Translations under genes and position numbers: made by a program
The notes under the pieces: generated by a model
Database searches by the model: none
What the model was told of the DNA's origin: nothing
Seen by the model: only the letters and a program-made list of their open reading frames with translations
Source: G958296245 sp963664035
Lineage (GTDB): Bacteria; Chloroflexota; Dehalococcoidia; Lucifugimonadales; G958296245
Reading direction: 5' to 3'
DNA: 64,000 nt
Assembly: GCA_963664035.2 (NCBI GenBank)
Contig: OY760867.2
Coordinates: forward strand, 1,426,001-1,490,000
Shown here: positions 51,448 to 59,004 of the stretch, in pieces
How the letters are laid out: each line of letters starts with the position of its first letter
How positions within the stretch are numbered: position 1 is the first letter of the stretch

Positions 51448-52056
51448 CTAAGGACATGTCACTGTGATGATTGTCGTGGTCGCTGTGACCGTGGTCGTAG
51501 TGGAAGGGTTGTTGCAGGATATTATGTACTGCGTAGTCGTAGCTATGGGTGTCGGAGTGGGTGTTGGAGTTGGGGTGGGCGTGGGGACTTCGCGACCTGC
51601 CTCTCCGCTGCGCGAAACTACCACACCGCTGGGCGAAGCTATCACTACCGTAGTGATGCCAGGCTCAACCGCCGCGCTCGCGTGAATCGTTATATCTTTG
51701 GTCTTTCCTGGGTTCCAACGACTCGTTGGAGTGCTGATGGCCCATTCGCCCGCGACGGGGGTGGCCGTGGTGTATTCAAGTTGCTCGCTGTCAACGATCA
51801 CGTCCATCTTGTCGTAGTCGACGATCGAGGTATCGCCGGTGTTCTCTACTGTTACACGCGCCTGTTGTGACGGAGTTGGCGTAAGGCCCCAGGAACCGGT
51901 GGAAAGCTCAGTCCGGGACCTCTCGTCAGCCATCTTGACGCTCTCCACCATGGCCGTGCTAAGAAGAGTGTTGGACATCACGTAGGCCCGCGACATGACT
52001 ATCACTACCACGATCAGGATACCAAGTATGATCATCCCCGCGATGCTGGATTCCAT
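51448..52056 (-). CDS. ArlF/ArlG-like archaellum stator protein with Thr/Pro-rich tail
   Basis: The protein has 202 residues. It has an N-terminal membrane helix (IAGMIILGILIVVVIVMSRA) then a beta-sandwich with RVTVENTGDTSIVDYDKMDV and TVVIASPSGVVV, as in ArlF/ArlG domains that sit in the cell envelope and anchor the motor. The last 70 residues are odd: a run of Pro-Thr repeats, then Thr-rich strands with two Cys (CNNPSTTTT and VTCP), not seen in archaeal ArlF/G that I know. The start is ATG 52056, 6 nt after the previous gene. Confidence 0.8.
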   Translation of the reverse strand: MESSIAGMIILGILIVVVIVMSRAYVMSNTLLSTAMVESVKMADERSRTELSTGSWGLTPTPSQQARVTVENTGDTSIVDYDKMDVIVDSEQLEYTTATPVAGEWAISTPTSRWNPGKTKDITIHASAAVEPGITTVVIASPSGVVVSRSGEAGREVPTPTPTPTPTPTPIATTTQYIISCNNPSTTTTVTATTTIITVTCP

Positions 52057-52062
52057 AGCGTG

Positions 52063-52509
52063 TCATCCGTTAATCAGTTCCTCATCCGTTACCCCATTGG
52101 GCGTAGTGAAACGGACTCTGCTTTGCGGGCCGTTTATGCAGACGGTTATCTCTAACGTCTTCGATGGCATCCAGTCGCCATCATCGTGAGACCACAGTTT
52201 GTCGTCGACAGTACAGTCCACCCCACCTTGCTCGAAGGTCATCAGTTCGTCGTTTACGAACACGTCCGAGTCCCTGATGTTCTGTATCTCAGTGGACCCA
52301 ACGTTCTTGACCCACAACGTGGTTGTGCTGTTGCCGCTTGTCGCGTGGATTATCTCGATATCCGTCTTCATCCGTTCCGCCGCCGCCTGCGACGACGACA
52401 ACATCGCGGTGCTTCCCGTGCTCAGCGCGGGCAGCACCGCGTTGACCACCATGACGGCTGCCACGATCGCCGCTATCGTCAGCAGCGCCGTGGTGAGGAC
52501 CTTATCCAC
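52063..52509 (-). CDS. ArlF/ArlG-like archaellum stator protein
   Basis: The protein has 148 residues from GTG 52509, overlapping the ArlD/E-like gene by 8 nt. It has an N-terminal helix (VLTTALLTIAAIVAAVMVVN) and a beta-sandwich with TTLWVKNVGSTEIQNIRDSD, the W-V-K-N-x-G pattern of the ArlF/G family. VDCTVDD...VCING offers a possible disulfide. Which of the two stator-like proteins is F and which G cannot be decided from sequence alone; archaeal order F-G would make this one ArlF. Confidence 0.82.
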   Translation of the reverse strand: MDKVLTTALLTIAAIVAAVMVVNAVLPALSTGSTAMLSSSQAAAERMKTDIEIIHATSGNSTTTLWVKNVGSTEIQNIRDSDVFVNDELMTFEQGGVDCTVDDKLWSHDDGDWMPSKTLEITVCINGPQSRVRFTTPNGVTDEELING

Positions 52510-53314
52510 CCGCTCCCGGGCCCTCTGCCTCCGCCGACGCCCCCTGGGCCGCAGCCTCCTCCAGGTTCAGCAGGGCGCCGCCGGAGACGTACCCCGGCCC
52601 GTACACGATGGCGTGAAGCTGTAGCAGCGAGTCCATCAGGTCGTCCAGCGTGAATATCTGGTCGTACGACTCGTCCGGCAGAGCGTCCAGCTCCGCCAGG
52701 TGCAGTATCAGCCTCTCCATGACCGGGGGCAGATGGCCCGTCAGCTTGTACATCTCCAGGAAGCCGGGTAGCTGCGAGGCGCCCAGCCGGCGCTTGACGC
52801 TGCCCACCCAGCGCATCAGGTTCGTCAGCAGGTTCGCGTCCAGCGGGCCGAACGCCGGGTCTACGTCGGCAGCCGCCGATATGCCGACGCGCTCCGACTC
52901 CTGCCCGGCCGCAGGTGCGGTCTGCTGGACCCTCACGACGCGCGGCCGCGCCGGCTCGCGCTCGTCGGCGGGCTGCTCTGCCTGCGGCGTCGGCGGCTCC
53001 TCCGCGGCAACCGCGTCCTCCGCCGGGCCGCTCGCCGGCTCCTCTTCGCGCAGCGCATCGGCCTCCCGCCTGAGCGCCTCCACCTCGCTCCGAATGCCCG
53101 CGCTCGCCTCTTCGCGGACGCTCTCCCGCGCCTCCCGCAGCAGCCGCTGCAGGTCGCCCGGAGGCGCGCCGACCGCCGCCCCGGCCTCCGCCGAGGCGAA
53201 CGGAGAACCCTGCCTCATGATGAACTCGCGGAGGTCGACGAGGGTCTGCTTGATCTCACCCTTCATCACCCCCATCTCGCCCTCAATCGTCTCTATCTTT
53301 CGTTCAAGGCTCAT
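52502..53314 (-). CDS. ArlD/ArlE-like archaellum switch-complex protein
   Basis: The protein has 270 residues from ATG 53314. An N-terminal coiled-coil part (MSLERKIETIEGEMGVMKGE) leads into an Ala/Glu/Pro-rich linker, then an ArlD/E domain at about 165-245: FGPLDANLLTNLMRWVGSVK, SQLPGFLEMYKLTGHLPPV and ILHLAELDALPDE. In Euryarchaeota ArlC/D/E form the cytosolic ring that links chemotaxis to the motor. Only one such gene is present here, so a minimal single-protein version is likely. It is the first gene of the motor operon. Confidence 0.82.
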   Translation of the reverse strand: MSLERKIETIEGEMGVMKGEIKQTLVDLREFIMRQGSPFASAEAGAAVGAPPGDLQRLLREARESVREEASAGIRSEVEALRREADALREEEPASGPAEDAVAAEEPPTPQAEQPADEREPARPRVVRVQQTAPAAGQESERVGISAAADVDPAFGPLDANLLTNLMRWVGSVKRRLGASQLPGFLEMYKLTGHLPPVMERLILHLAELDALPDESYDQIFTLDDLMDSLLQLHAIVYGPGYVSGGALLNLEEAAAQGASAEAEGPGAGG

Positions 53315-53559
53315 GATGCCCCCACCCTCCGATTTGCCGACAGGCGCGCAAGGTGCGTCGCCTCATAGCTAATGATACCCACCAACGCCGAGCCTTGTCC
53401 ATACCTACGGCGTGAAGCACAGGGCCTTTCATTGTTGGGATAGGGCCATACCTTGCCGTTCAGCCAGAGCTTGTCGAAGGCCCAACCTGTGGTTCGACAG
53501 GCTCACCACGAACGGACTTTGAAAAGGCCCTGCGTGAAGCAACTGTCCAAACGCGGAAG

Positions 53560-54138
53560 CTAACCCGGTATTATCTGCCCCACAGGCAGCGAAATATCCC
53601 CGAACGCCCCGGGCGACACCTCCTCGTCCACGCCGACCACCCGCAAGGCCCCATAGCCGTCGCCCGACGGCTCCGTGTAGACCTCCACGGTCTCCTCCGG
53701 CAGGTCCACGATCCAGTACTCGGGAATGCCGGCGCGAGCGTACAGTGGGAGCTTTCTGTCGCGGTCGACGTCGACGGTCGTGTCGGCCACCTCGATCAGC
53801 AACAGCACGTCGCCGGGGCCGGGGTGAGCGTCGGAGTAGCCGCGCCGCCTTACCAGCATCAGGTCAGGCTGCGGCTCTGAGCCGGTGTCCAACCGAACGG
53901 GGTTCTGGACCCACACCATGGCGCGCTGTCCTACGGCGCTCATCAGGTCGGTCAGTTGGCCAACACAGTTTGCGTGCCTGCTTCCAATCGGGGCCATCGC
54001 GATTATCTCTCCGTCCAGCAGTTCCACGCGCTCGTCGGACGACAGTATGCCGGCCTCCGCCATTGCATAGTAGTCGTCCACGCTGAACAGACGCTGTCTC
54101 GTCTGCGTGAGCGGCCGCGGCTTCGTCTGAGTCGTCAT
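53560..54138 (-). CDS. Uma2-family protein (PD-(D/E)XK-like), copy 2
   Basis: The protein has 192 residues. Family motifs are FSVDDYYAMAEAGILSSDER then VELLDGEIIAMAPIGSRHA, and GPGDVLLLIEVADTTVDVDR (nuclease-core Glu and Asp) then KLPLYARAGIPEYWIVDLPE. The Uma2 fold belongs to the restriction-endonuclease-like superfamily; its cellular role is unknown. It is a tandem paralogue of 54144-54707, 5 nt apart, and the pair sits between archaellin and the motor genes. The 245-bp gap before the ArlD/E start holds a repeat-like TGGTTCGACAGGCTCACCAC but no gene. Confidence 0.88.
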   Translation of the reverse strand: MTTQTKPRPLTQTRQRLFSVDDYYAMAEAGILSSDERVELLDGEIIAMAPIGSRHANCVGQLTDLMSAVGQRAMVWVQNPVRLDTGSEPQPDLMLVRRRGYSDAHPGPGDVLLLIEVADTTVDVDRDRKLPLYARAGIPEYWIVDLPEETVEVYTEPSGDGYGALRVVGVDEEVSPGAFGDISLPVGQIIPG

Positions 54139-54143
54139 GGCCC

Positions 54144-54707
54144 CTAACCCGGTATTATCTGCCCCACCGCCAGCGAAATGTCCCCGAACGCGCCGGGCGA
54201 CACCTCTCCGTCCATCCCGACCACCCGCGAGGCCCCATAGCCGTCGCCCGACGGCTCAGTGTAAACCTCCACGCACTCATCGGGCAGATTGACTATCCAG
54301 TACTCGGGGATGCCCGCGCGGGCGTAGACGGGGAGCTTATCGTATCGGTCGTCGTCGACGGTCATGTCGGCCACCTCGATCAGCAACAGCACGTCGCCAG
54401 GGCCGGGGTGGGAGGATGAGTAAGAGTCGGCGCGCGGTCTCAGAAGCGTGACATCCGGATGCGGCTCCGAACCACCGTCCAGGCGCACGGGGTTTTGCAC
54501 TCCCACTACGGCGCGTAGTCCAACTTGAGTGATCAGCAAGCGGTTCAATGTGTTGAGACAGCCTGCGTGCCTGCTTCCGATGGGGGCCATCGCGATTACC
54601 TGTCCGTCCAGCAACTCGACGCGGTCGTCTTCCGTGAATATGCCGGCATCGGCCATCGCGTAGTAGTCGCACACGGTGAATAGCCATCGCCTTGTCCGTG
54701 TAGTCAT
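54144..54707 (-). CDS. Uma2-family protein (PD-(D/E)XK-like), copy 1
   Basis: The protein has 187 residues, starting at ATG 54707, about 60 bp downstream of the archaellin gene on the same strand. It shares long identical segments with the second copy (AGIPEYWIV, YTEPSGDGYGA, EVSPGAFGDISL), showing a recent tandem duplication. The core residues are GPGDVLLLIEVADMTVDDDR and KLPVYARAGIPEYWIVN. No link to motility is known. Confidence 0.88.
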   Translation of the reverse strand: MTTRTRRWLFTVCDYYAMADAGIFTEDDRVELLDGQVIAMAPIGSRHAGCLNTLNRLLITQVGLRAVVGVQNPVRLDGGSEPHPDVTLLRPRADSYSSSHPGPGDVLLLIEVADMTVDDDRYDKLPVYARAGIPEYWIVNLPDECVEVYTEPSGDGYGASRVVGMDGEVSPGAFGDISLAVGQIIPG

Positions 54708-54767
54708 GGGTCGCCCTTAATCGCCGATCCCAATGCCGCCCGTTCGGAAGGCCGTGTGAGACGCGGC

Positions 54768-55865
54768 TTAGTCCAGCACGTTCCTGGCGTCGAGCTCCGA
54801 GGGCAGCGTCTTCTCGATTATGAGCGGCTGTCCTACCGCCGGCCTGATCTCGACAGTGAATTCCGTGCCCGCTCCGAGGAGTTCCTCCATTCCGGAGAGG
54901 TTCACTTGTATATCCGCGCGCTCGCCGGGGCCAAGCTCCGGCCCCGAGCCCCCAAGCATGCCCCAGCCCAAGCCGAACTCCGACTCTGCACCGGCTATGT
55001 CGAGAAACGGAAGATCGTACGCCTGACCGGAGGAGTCGTAGTAAGAGACGTCCGTGCTCTCGCCGGACAGGTCTATGGTTCCAGAAGGGGAATTAACCAA
55101 GAACGTTAGGTGCCCTACGTAGCCGTCTGTTGGTGACGGGATGGGATTATCAAAAGTAATCCCCTTTGCGCCCTGTGCGGCGCCGCCATATTCATAGAGT
55201 CCGGGTTTGATGGGTATGGGTTTGGCATCCAACTCCCCTGCGCTGATTCCATCAAGGGTCACGTTACCGGACAGGAGCAATGACTCAGCACTGCCTTGGC
55301 GTGGAATGCAAGGCTCGGATGGGGCGCCCTCGGGCTTGATCGCTATCGAGAATTTGCCATCGGTCTCCAGCTTGTCTCTCAGTCCGTACAACGTCAGCGT
55401 GATCTTCGCCTCTTCAAGGGCGTCTAGCACCGGTCCGGATCCCAATGTCCATTCTACGTCCCAGTTCAGTCCCGGTTGAGAGCTGTCGTTGACGTGCGGA
55501 ATGCGTGTACAGACGCCATCTTTCTCGTAGTTTATGGTGGTCTCGTCGGTCAACTCCGAGTTTGAGTTAGGCCTCACCGTGATGCTAAGGGTCTTGACGT
55601 AACTGGTTGTGCGTATCTCCACTCCCTTGTGGGCCACCACAGACCCCCTCAGCGACAGCACAGACGTAATCTCCCCCATACCCTTCGTGACCGCTTCTCC
55701 CGTCCTATCGGCGCTGAAGACCCCCATCCTCAGCACCGCGAACGCGAATACCGAGGCCACGACCACGAACGCGATCAGCATGATCGACGTCTCGAGGCCG
55801 GTTATGCCCCGCTCGTCTCTCCACAGGCGCCTCATCATGCGCAGCGGCAGTCTCATGTTCTCCAT
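54768..55865 (-). CDS. arlB: Archaellin (ArlB/FlaB-like filament protein)
   Basis: The protein has 365 residues from ATG 55865; ATG 55853, preceded by GGAG, is an alternative. It has a class III signal peptide: a basic head (MRLPLRMMRRLWRDERG) then ITGLETSIMLIAFVVVASVF, cleaved after G20 by a PibD/FlaK-type peptidase. The mature protein would start ITGLE, with Glu at +5 as in type IV pilins. The long hydrophobic helix forms the filament core. The outer domain of about 300 residues is beta-rich and may be glycosylated (several N-x-S/T, e.g. NLSG, NVTL). It lies just downstream of the BioD-like gene. Confidence 0.88.
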   Translation of the reverse strand: MENMRLPLRMMRRLWRDERGITGLETSIMLIAFVVVASVFAFAVLRMGVFSADRTGEAVTKGMGEITSVLSLRGSVVAHKGVEIRTTSYVKTLSITVRPNSNSELTDETTINYEKDGVCTRIPHVNDSSQPGLNWDVEWTLGSGPVLDALEEAKITLTLYGLRDKLETDGKFSIAIKPEGAPSEPCIPRQGSAESLLLSGNVTLDGISAGELDAKPIPIKPGLYEYGGAAQGAKGITFDNPIPSPTDGYVGHLTFLVNSPSGTIDLSGESTDVSYYDSSGQAYDLPFLDIAGAESEFGLGWGMLGGSGPELGPGERADIQVNLSGMEELLGAGTEFTVEIRPAVGQPLIIEKTLPSELDARNVLD

Positions 55866-55883
55866 CCGGTTGGTCTCACGTAC

Positions 55884-55889
55884 ATTATA
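55884..55889 (-). promoter_or_regulatory. Putative -10 box of the archaellin gene
   Basis: On the minus strand TATAAT lies 18 bp before ATG 55865, between the archaellin and the BioD-like gene; no clear -35 box is present. The spacing suits a short leader and a bacterial sigma factor rather than an archaeal TATA box. Confidence 0.45.
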
Positions 55890-55899
55890 CCCGCCCTGC

Positions 55900-56808
55900 C
55901 TAGACGGTCGCGGGTGCGGCGCCGTTCCCGAGCCCCGCGCCGCGCTCGATGGCCTCCACGTCCACGTGGAGGCGCACGAGCTCCGCCATGCGCTCCACCT
56001 TCGCAGGGTGGTCGAACCGGGCGCCGTCCTGCACGGTCGCCAGCGCGTCCATCGTCTCCAGCGTGCCAGGCTCCACGACTATCAGCGGCGCCTCCTCCAG
56101 ATCCGCCTCGTTCAGCACGTACTCGATGGGCTCGATCCCCATGGTCAGCACCATGCAGGCCATCGGCGTCGCCAGCGCGGCCATCTGTATGTCCGGCCGG
56201 TCGCCCCTGATGACCACCGCCTTGTTCTCGCGCAGCCCGAAGTAGAGGGTGCCGGAGTCCAGGCCCAGCCCGCCGACCATGATGTGCTCGACCAGCGCGC
56301 CGTCCTCCTCCTCGTACAGGATGAACCGCCCCCCCAAGTGGGACGCGATGTCGCCGACCGTCACGGCGAGCAGGCTCCGGTCCTCGGGGATGACGCCCAG
56401 CGCGGCGACGCCCTCCGAGCGCATCTCCGGCGCCAGCCTGGTCCGGGCGTCGTGACCCATGTACCGCGTCAGCCCGTTCACGACGGCCCCCAGCAGCCGC
56501 CCCCCCAGCGCGTCCCGCCACGGCCCCAGGGCGGACGCGTCCGCGCCCGGGCCGCCGCCGCACACCAGCACGACGGAGGCGTCCAGCGCCTCGGCCGCCC
56601 GCGCGGTCTCCGCCTCGGAGAGCGCGGACGATACCTCCACGACAGCGACATCGCCGCCGTCCGCCGCCGGCCGCGCCCCGGCCGCCGCGTCGATGGCGTC
56701 CGGCGTCGACGCGGAGCGCCCGCGCCGCCGCATCTCGGCGGCCAGCCCGGCGCAAATGGCCGTCTTGCCGGCCCCGCCCCTGTCCGATGCTACGAGTATG
56801 GTTGCCAT
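55900..56808 (-). CDS. BioD-like P-loop protein with DRTGG domain (phosphotransacetylase-like N-terminal family)
   Basis: The protein has 302 residues from ATG 56808. The P-loop is ILVASDRGGAGKTAICAGLA, as in dethiobiotin synthase and the N-terminal domain of long phosphotransacetylases. The C-terminal half matches a DRTGG domain: YMGHDARTRL, FILYEEEDGALVEHIMVGGL and AVVIRGDRPDIQMAALATP. There is no Pta catalytic domain. A metabolite-sensing or regulatory role is the common assumption. It lies upstream of the archaellin gene on the same strand and could be cotranscribed. Confidence 0.8.
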   Translation of the reverse strand: MATILVASDRGGAGKTAICAGLAAEMRRRGRSASTPDAIDAAAGARPAADGGDVAVVEVSSALSEAETARAAEALDASVVLVCGGGPGADASALGPWRDALGGRLLGAVVNGLTRYMGHDARTRLAPEMRSEGVAALGVIPEDRSLLAVTVGDIASHLGGRFILYEEEDGALVEHIMVGGLGLDSGTLYFGLRENKAVVIRGDRPDIQMAALATPMACMVLTMGIEPIEYVLNEADLEEAPLIVVEPGTLETMDALATVQDGARFDHPAKVERMAELVRLHVDVEAIERGAGLGNGAAPATV

Positions 56809-56883
56809 GGTCTCAAGCGCGCCCAAAGGTATTGCCCGGATTATATCAGAAGTCCCCCGCGCGTCACCGCCGCCGCATTTTCC

Positions 56884-56913
56884 TTGACACGCCAGATTTG
56901 CGGTTGCTACCAT
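56884..56913 (+). promoter_or_regulatory. Sigma70-like promoter of threonine synthase gene
   Basis: TTGACA (56884-56889) and TACCAT (56908-56913) are 18 bp apart, about 85 bp before TTG 56998. Confidence 0.5.
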
Positions 56914-56997
56914 TCCTTGCGTTCGACGCCGCATACGCTCAGGTACGCGTGCGGCTGTACGGCAGCCCATCGCTTCCCCAGACCGGAGGACTTCAAC

Positions 56998-58221
56998 TTG
57001 CCGCACGTCAAGAGCATGCAGTGCCGCGAGTGCGGCAAGGACTACCCCGTAGAACCGGTAAACGTCTGCGAGTTGTGCTTCGGGCCACTGGAGATCAGCT
57101 ACGACTACGATTCGATCGCCAGGACGGTCAGCAGGAAGAGCATCGAGGACGGGCCGTACACGATGTGGCGGTACCACGACTTCCTCCCGGTGGACCCGGA
57201 GGCGGTCGTCGACCTGGGGACGGGGTTCACGCCGCTCATCCACGCGAAGAACCTGGGCCGGGCGCTCGGCCTAGACAAGCTCTACGTCAAGAACGACGGC
57301 GTAAACCCGACCTACTCCTTCAAGGACAGGCCGGTCACCGTAACGGCGACCAAGGCGCTGGAGTTCGAGTTCAACACCCTCGCGTGTCCGTCCACCGGCA
57401 ACCTTATGGGCGCGGTGGCCGCCCACGGCGCAAAGGCGGGCATGAGGACGCTGGTCTTCTTCCCGTCCGACCTGGAGCGGGGCAAGATCGTGCAGGCGTC
57501 GATATACGGGCCGACCCTAATCGCGGTGGACGGCAGCTACGACCAGGTGAACCGGCTGTGCAGCGAGCTGGCCGACAACCTGCCCTGGGCGTTCGTGAAC
57601 ATCAACATGCGCCCCTTCTACGCCGAGGGCAGCAAGACGCTGGGGTACGAGGCCGCCGAGCAGCTTGGGTGGCGCGCGCCCGACCACTGCGTGGCGCCGG
57701 CCGCGTCGGGCGAGCTGCACACGAAGATATGGAAGGGTCTGGAGGAGATGGGCGACGTGGGGCTGATCGAGACGCCGAAGACGCGGATGCACCTCGCACA
57801 GGCCGCCGGCTGCGCGCCGATCGTGGACGCATTCGAGAGCGGCAGCGCGCAGGTGCGCCCGGTGCGCCCCGACACGATCGCCAAGTCGCTGGCCATCGGC
57901 AACCCGGCGGCGGGGCCGTACTCGCTCCAGGTGCTGAACGAGACGGGCGGGACCGCCGTGGCGGTGGAAGAGGAGGAGGTCGCGGAGGGGATCAAGCTGC
58001 TGGCCGAGACGGAGGGGCTGTTCACCGAGGGCGCGGGAGGCGTGGTGATCTCGGGCCTGAAGCGCCTCGTCGAGACGGGCAGGATCGAGCGGGACGAGGT
58101 GACGGTGGCCTTCATCACGGGCAACGGCCTGAAGACGCTGGAGATAGTCGAGGGCGACGTCGAGCTGGTACGCACCGCGCCCGACTACGCGTCGCTGCAG
58201 GCCGCCATGGACGAGCGGTAG
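56998..58221 (+). CDS. thrC: Threonine synthase
   Basis: The protein has 407 residues from TTG 56998, chosen because GGAGG lies 8 nt upstream; ATG 57016 is the alternative. An N-terminal zinc-finger-like part has CRECGKDY and CELCFGPL. The PLP lysine is in PTYSFKDRPVTV near 105, the phosphate-binding loop in CPSTGNLMGAVAAHG, and the C-terminal LFTEGAGGVVISGLKRL is typical. It converts O-phosphohomoserine to threonine. It has its own promoter, diverging from the BioD-like gene. Confidence 0.93.
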   Translation: MPHVKSMQCRECGKDYPVEPVNVCELCFGPLEISYDYDSIARTVSRKSIEDGPYTMWRYHDFLPVDPEAVVDLGTGFTPLIHAKNLGRALGLDKLYVKNDGVNPTYSFKDRPVTVTATKALEFEFNTLACPSTGNLMGAVAAHGAKAGMRTLVFFPSDLERGKIVQASIYGPTLIAVDGSYDQVNRLCSELADNLPWAFVNINMRPFYAEGSKTLGYEAAEQLGWRAPDHCVAPAASGELHTKIWKGLEEMGDVGLIETPKTRMHLAQAAGCAPIVDAFESGSAQVRPVRPDTIAKSLAIGNPAAGPYSLQVLNETGGTAVAVEEEEVAEGIKLLAETEGLFTEGAGGVVISGLKRLVETGRIERDEVTVAFITGNGLKTLEIVEGDVELVRTAPDYASLQAAMDER

Positions 58222-58309
58222 GAAGCAGGCATGTCTGTACGCGTCTCCCGGATATGAGATAATCGACGGCGGCGGCTGACCAATTGCGCCAAGACTGGAG
58301 GACCCGGAC

Positions 58310-58585
58310 ATGAGCGTGACTGTACGGATACCCACCCCGCTTCGTAGGCTCACGGGCGGGCAGGACAAGGTGGATGCGGAAGGGCAGAACCTGGGCGAGG
58401 TGATCGCCTCCCTGGAGAGCGCGTACCCCGGAATCAAGGCGCGGCTCTGCGACGACAGCGGCGAACTGCGCACATTCGTGAACATCTACGTGGACGGCGA
58501 GGACGTGCGCTTCCTCGACGGCCTGACGACGGCCACGGCGGACGGGAACGAGATCAGCATCGTGCCCGCTGTCGCCGGCGGCTGA
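58310..58585 (+). CDS. MoaD/ThiS-family sulfur carrier protein
   Basis: The protein has 91 residues from ATG 58310, with GGAGG upstream. It shows the ubiquitin-like fold sequence VTVRIPTPLRRLTGGQDKV, TFVNIYVDGEDVRFLDGL and NEISIVPAVAGG ending in the essential Gly-Gly that is thiocarboxylated. It may deliver sulfur to molybdopterin, thiamin or an amino acid. A neighbouring threonine synthase hints at a cysteine-type pathway, which is only an inference. Confidence 0.9.
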   Translation: MSVTVRIPTPLRRLTGGQDKVDAEGQNLGEVIASLESAYPGIKARLCDDSGELRTFVNIYVDGEDVRFLDGLTTATADGNEISIVPAVAGG

Positions 58586-58600
58586 CGGGAGAGGACTTCG

Positions 58601-58984
58601 ATGGCGCAGCCCGCCTCCATCCCCATAGAGAGCCACGACGTGCATGGCCGGCGGCTGATGGAGCAGGCCGGACGGGAGCTTGCGGAGGGCGACAGGCTGC
58701 AGGCCTCGGAGAAGGCGTGGGGAGCCGCAGCGCACCGGTTGAAGGCCATCGCCGACCGGCGGGGCTGGAAGTACGACACTCATCAGCAGGTCTACGGGAT
58801 CGTGGATCGCCTCGCCAATGAGGCGGAGGAGCCGCAGCGCCTGCGGGGCCTCTTCTACGTCGCCAACGGCTTACACAAGAACTACTACGTGGACTCGGTA
58901 CCTCTCGAGGACCTGGAGCGCCAGTTGAGCAGGGTGAGGGCGTTGCTGGACATGTTGGACCGCGTCGAGTCCGGCAGGGCCTGA
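58601..58984 (+). CDS. PaREP1-like HEPN-type helical protein
   Basis: The protein has 127 residues from ATG 58601, 15 nt after the MoaD-like gene. The family pattern is EQAGRELAEGDRLQASEKAW then GAAAHRLKAIADRRGWKYDT and HQQVYGIVDRLANE. PaREP1 proteins are abundant in archaea and some Chloroflexota; the function is unknown. Likely cotranscribed with its neighbours. Confidence 0.8.
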   Translation: MAQPASIPIESHDVHGRRLMEQAGRELAEGDRLQASEKAWGAAAHRLKAIADRRGWKYDTHQQVYGIVDRLANEAEEPQRLRGLFYVANGLHKNYYVDSVPLEDLERQLSRVRALLDMLDRVESGRA

Positions 58985-59004
58985 AGGGAAGGAGGCCTGC
59001 TGAC

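Noticed and set aside
55609..56997. Upstream extension of the threonine synthase frame to 870 residues
   Set aside because: The extra part is opposite the archaellin and BioD-like genes; the promoter and ribosome binding site support TTG 56998.
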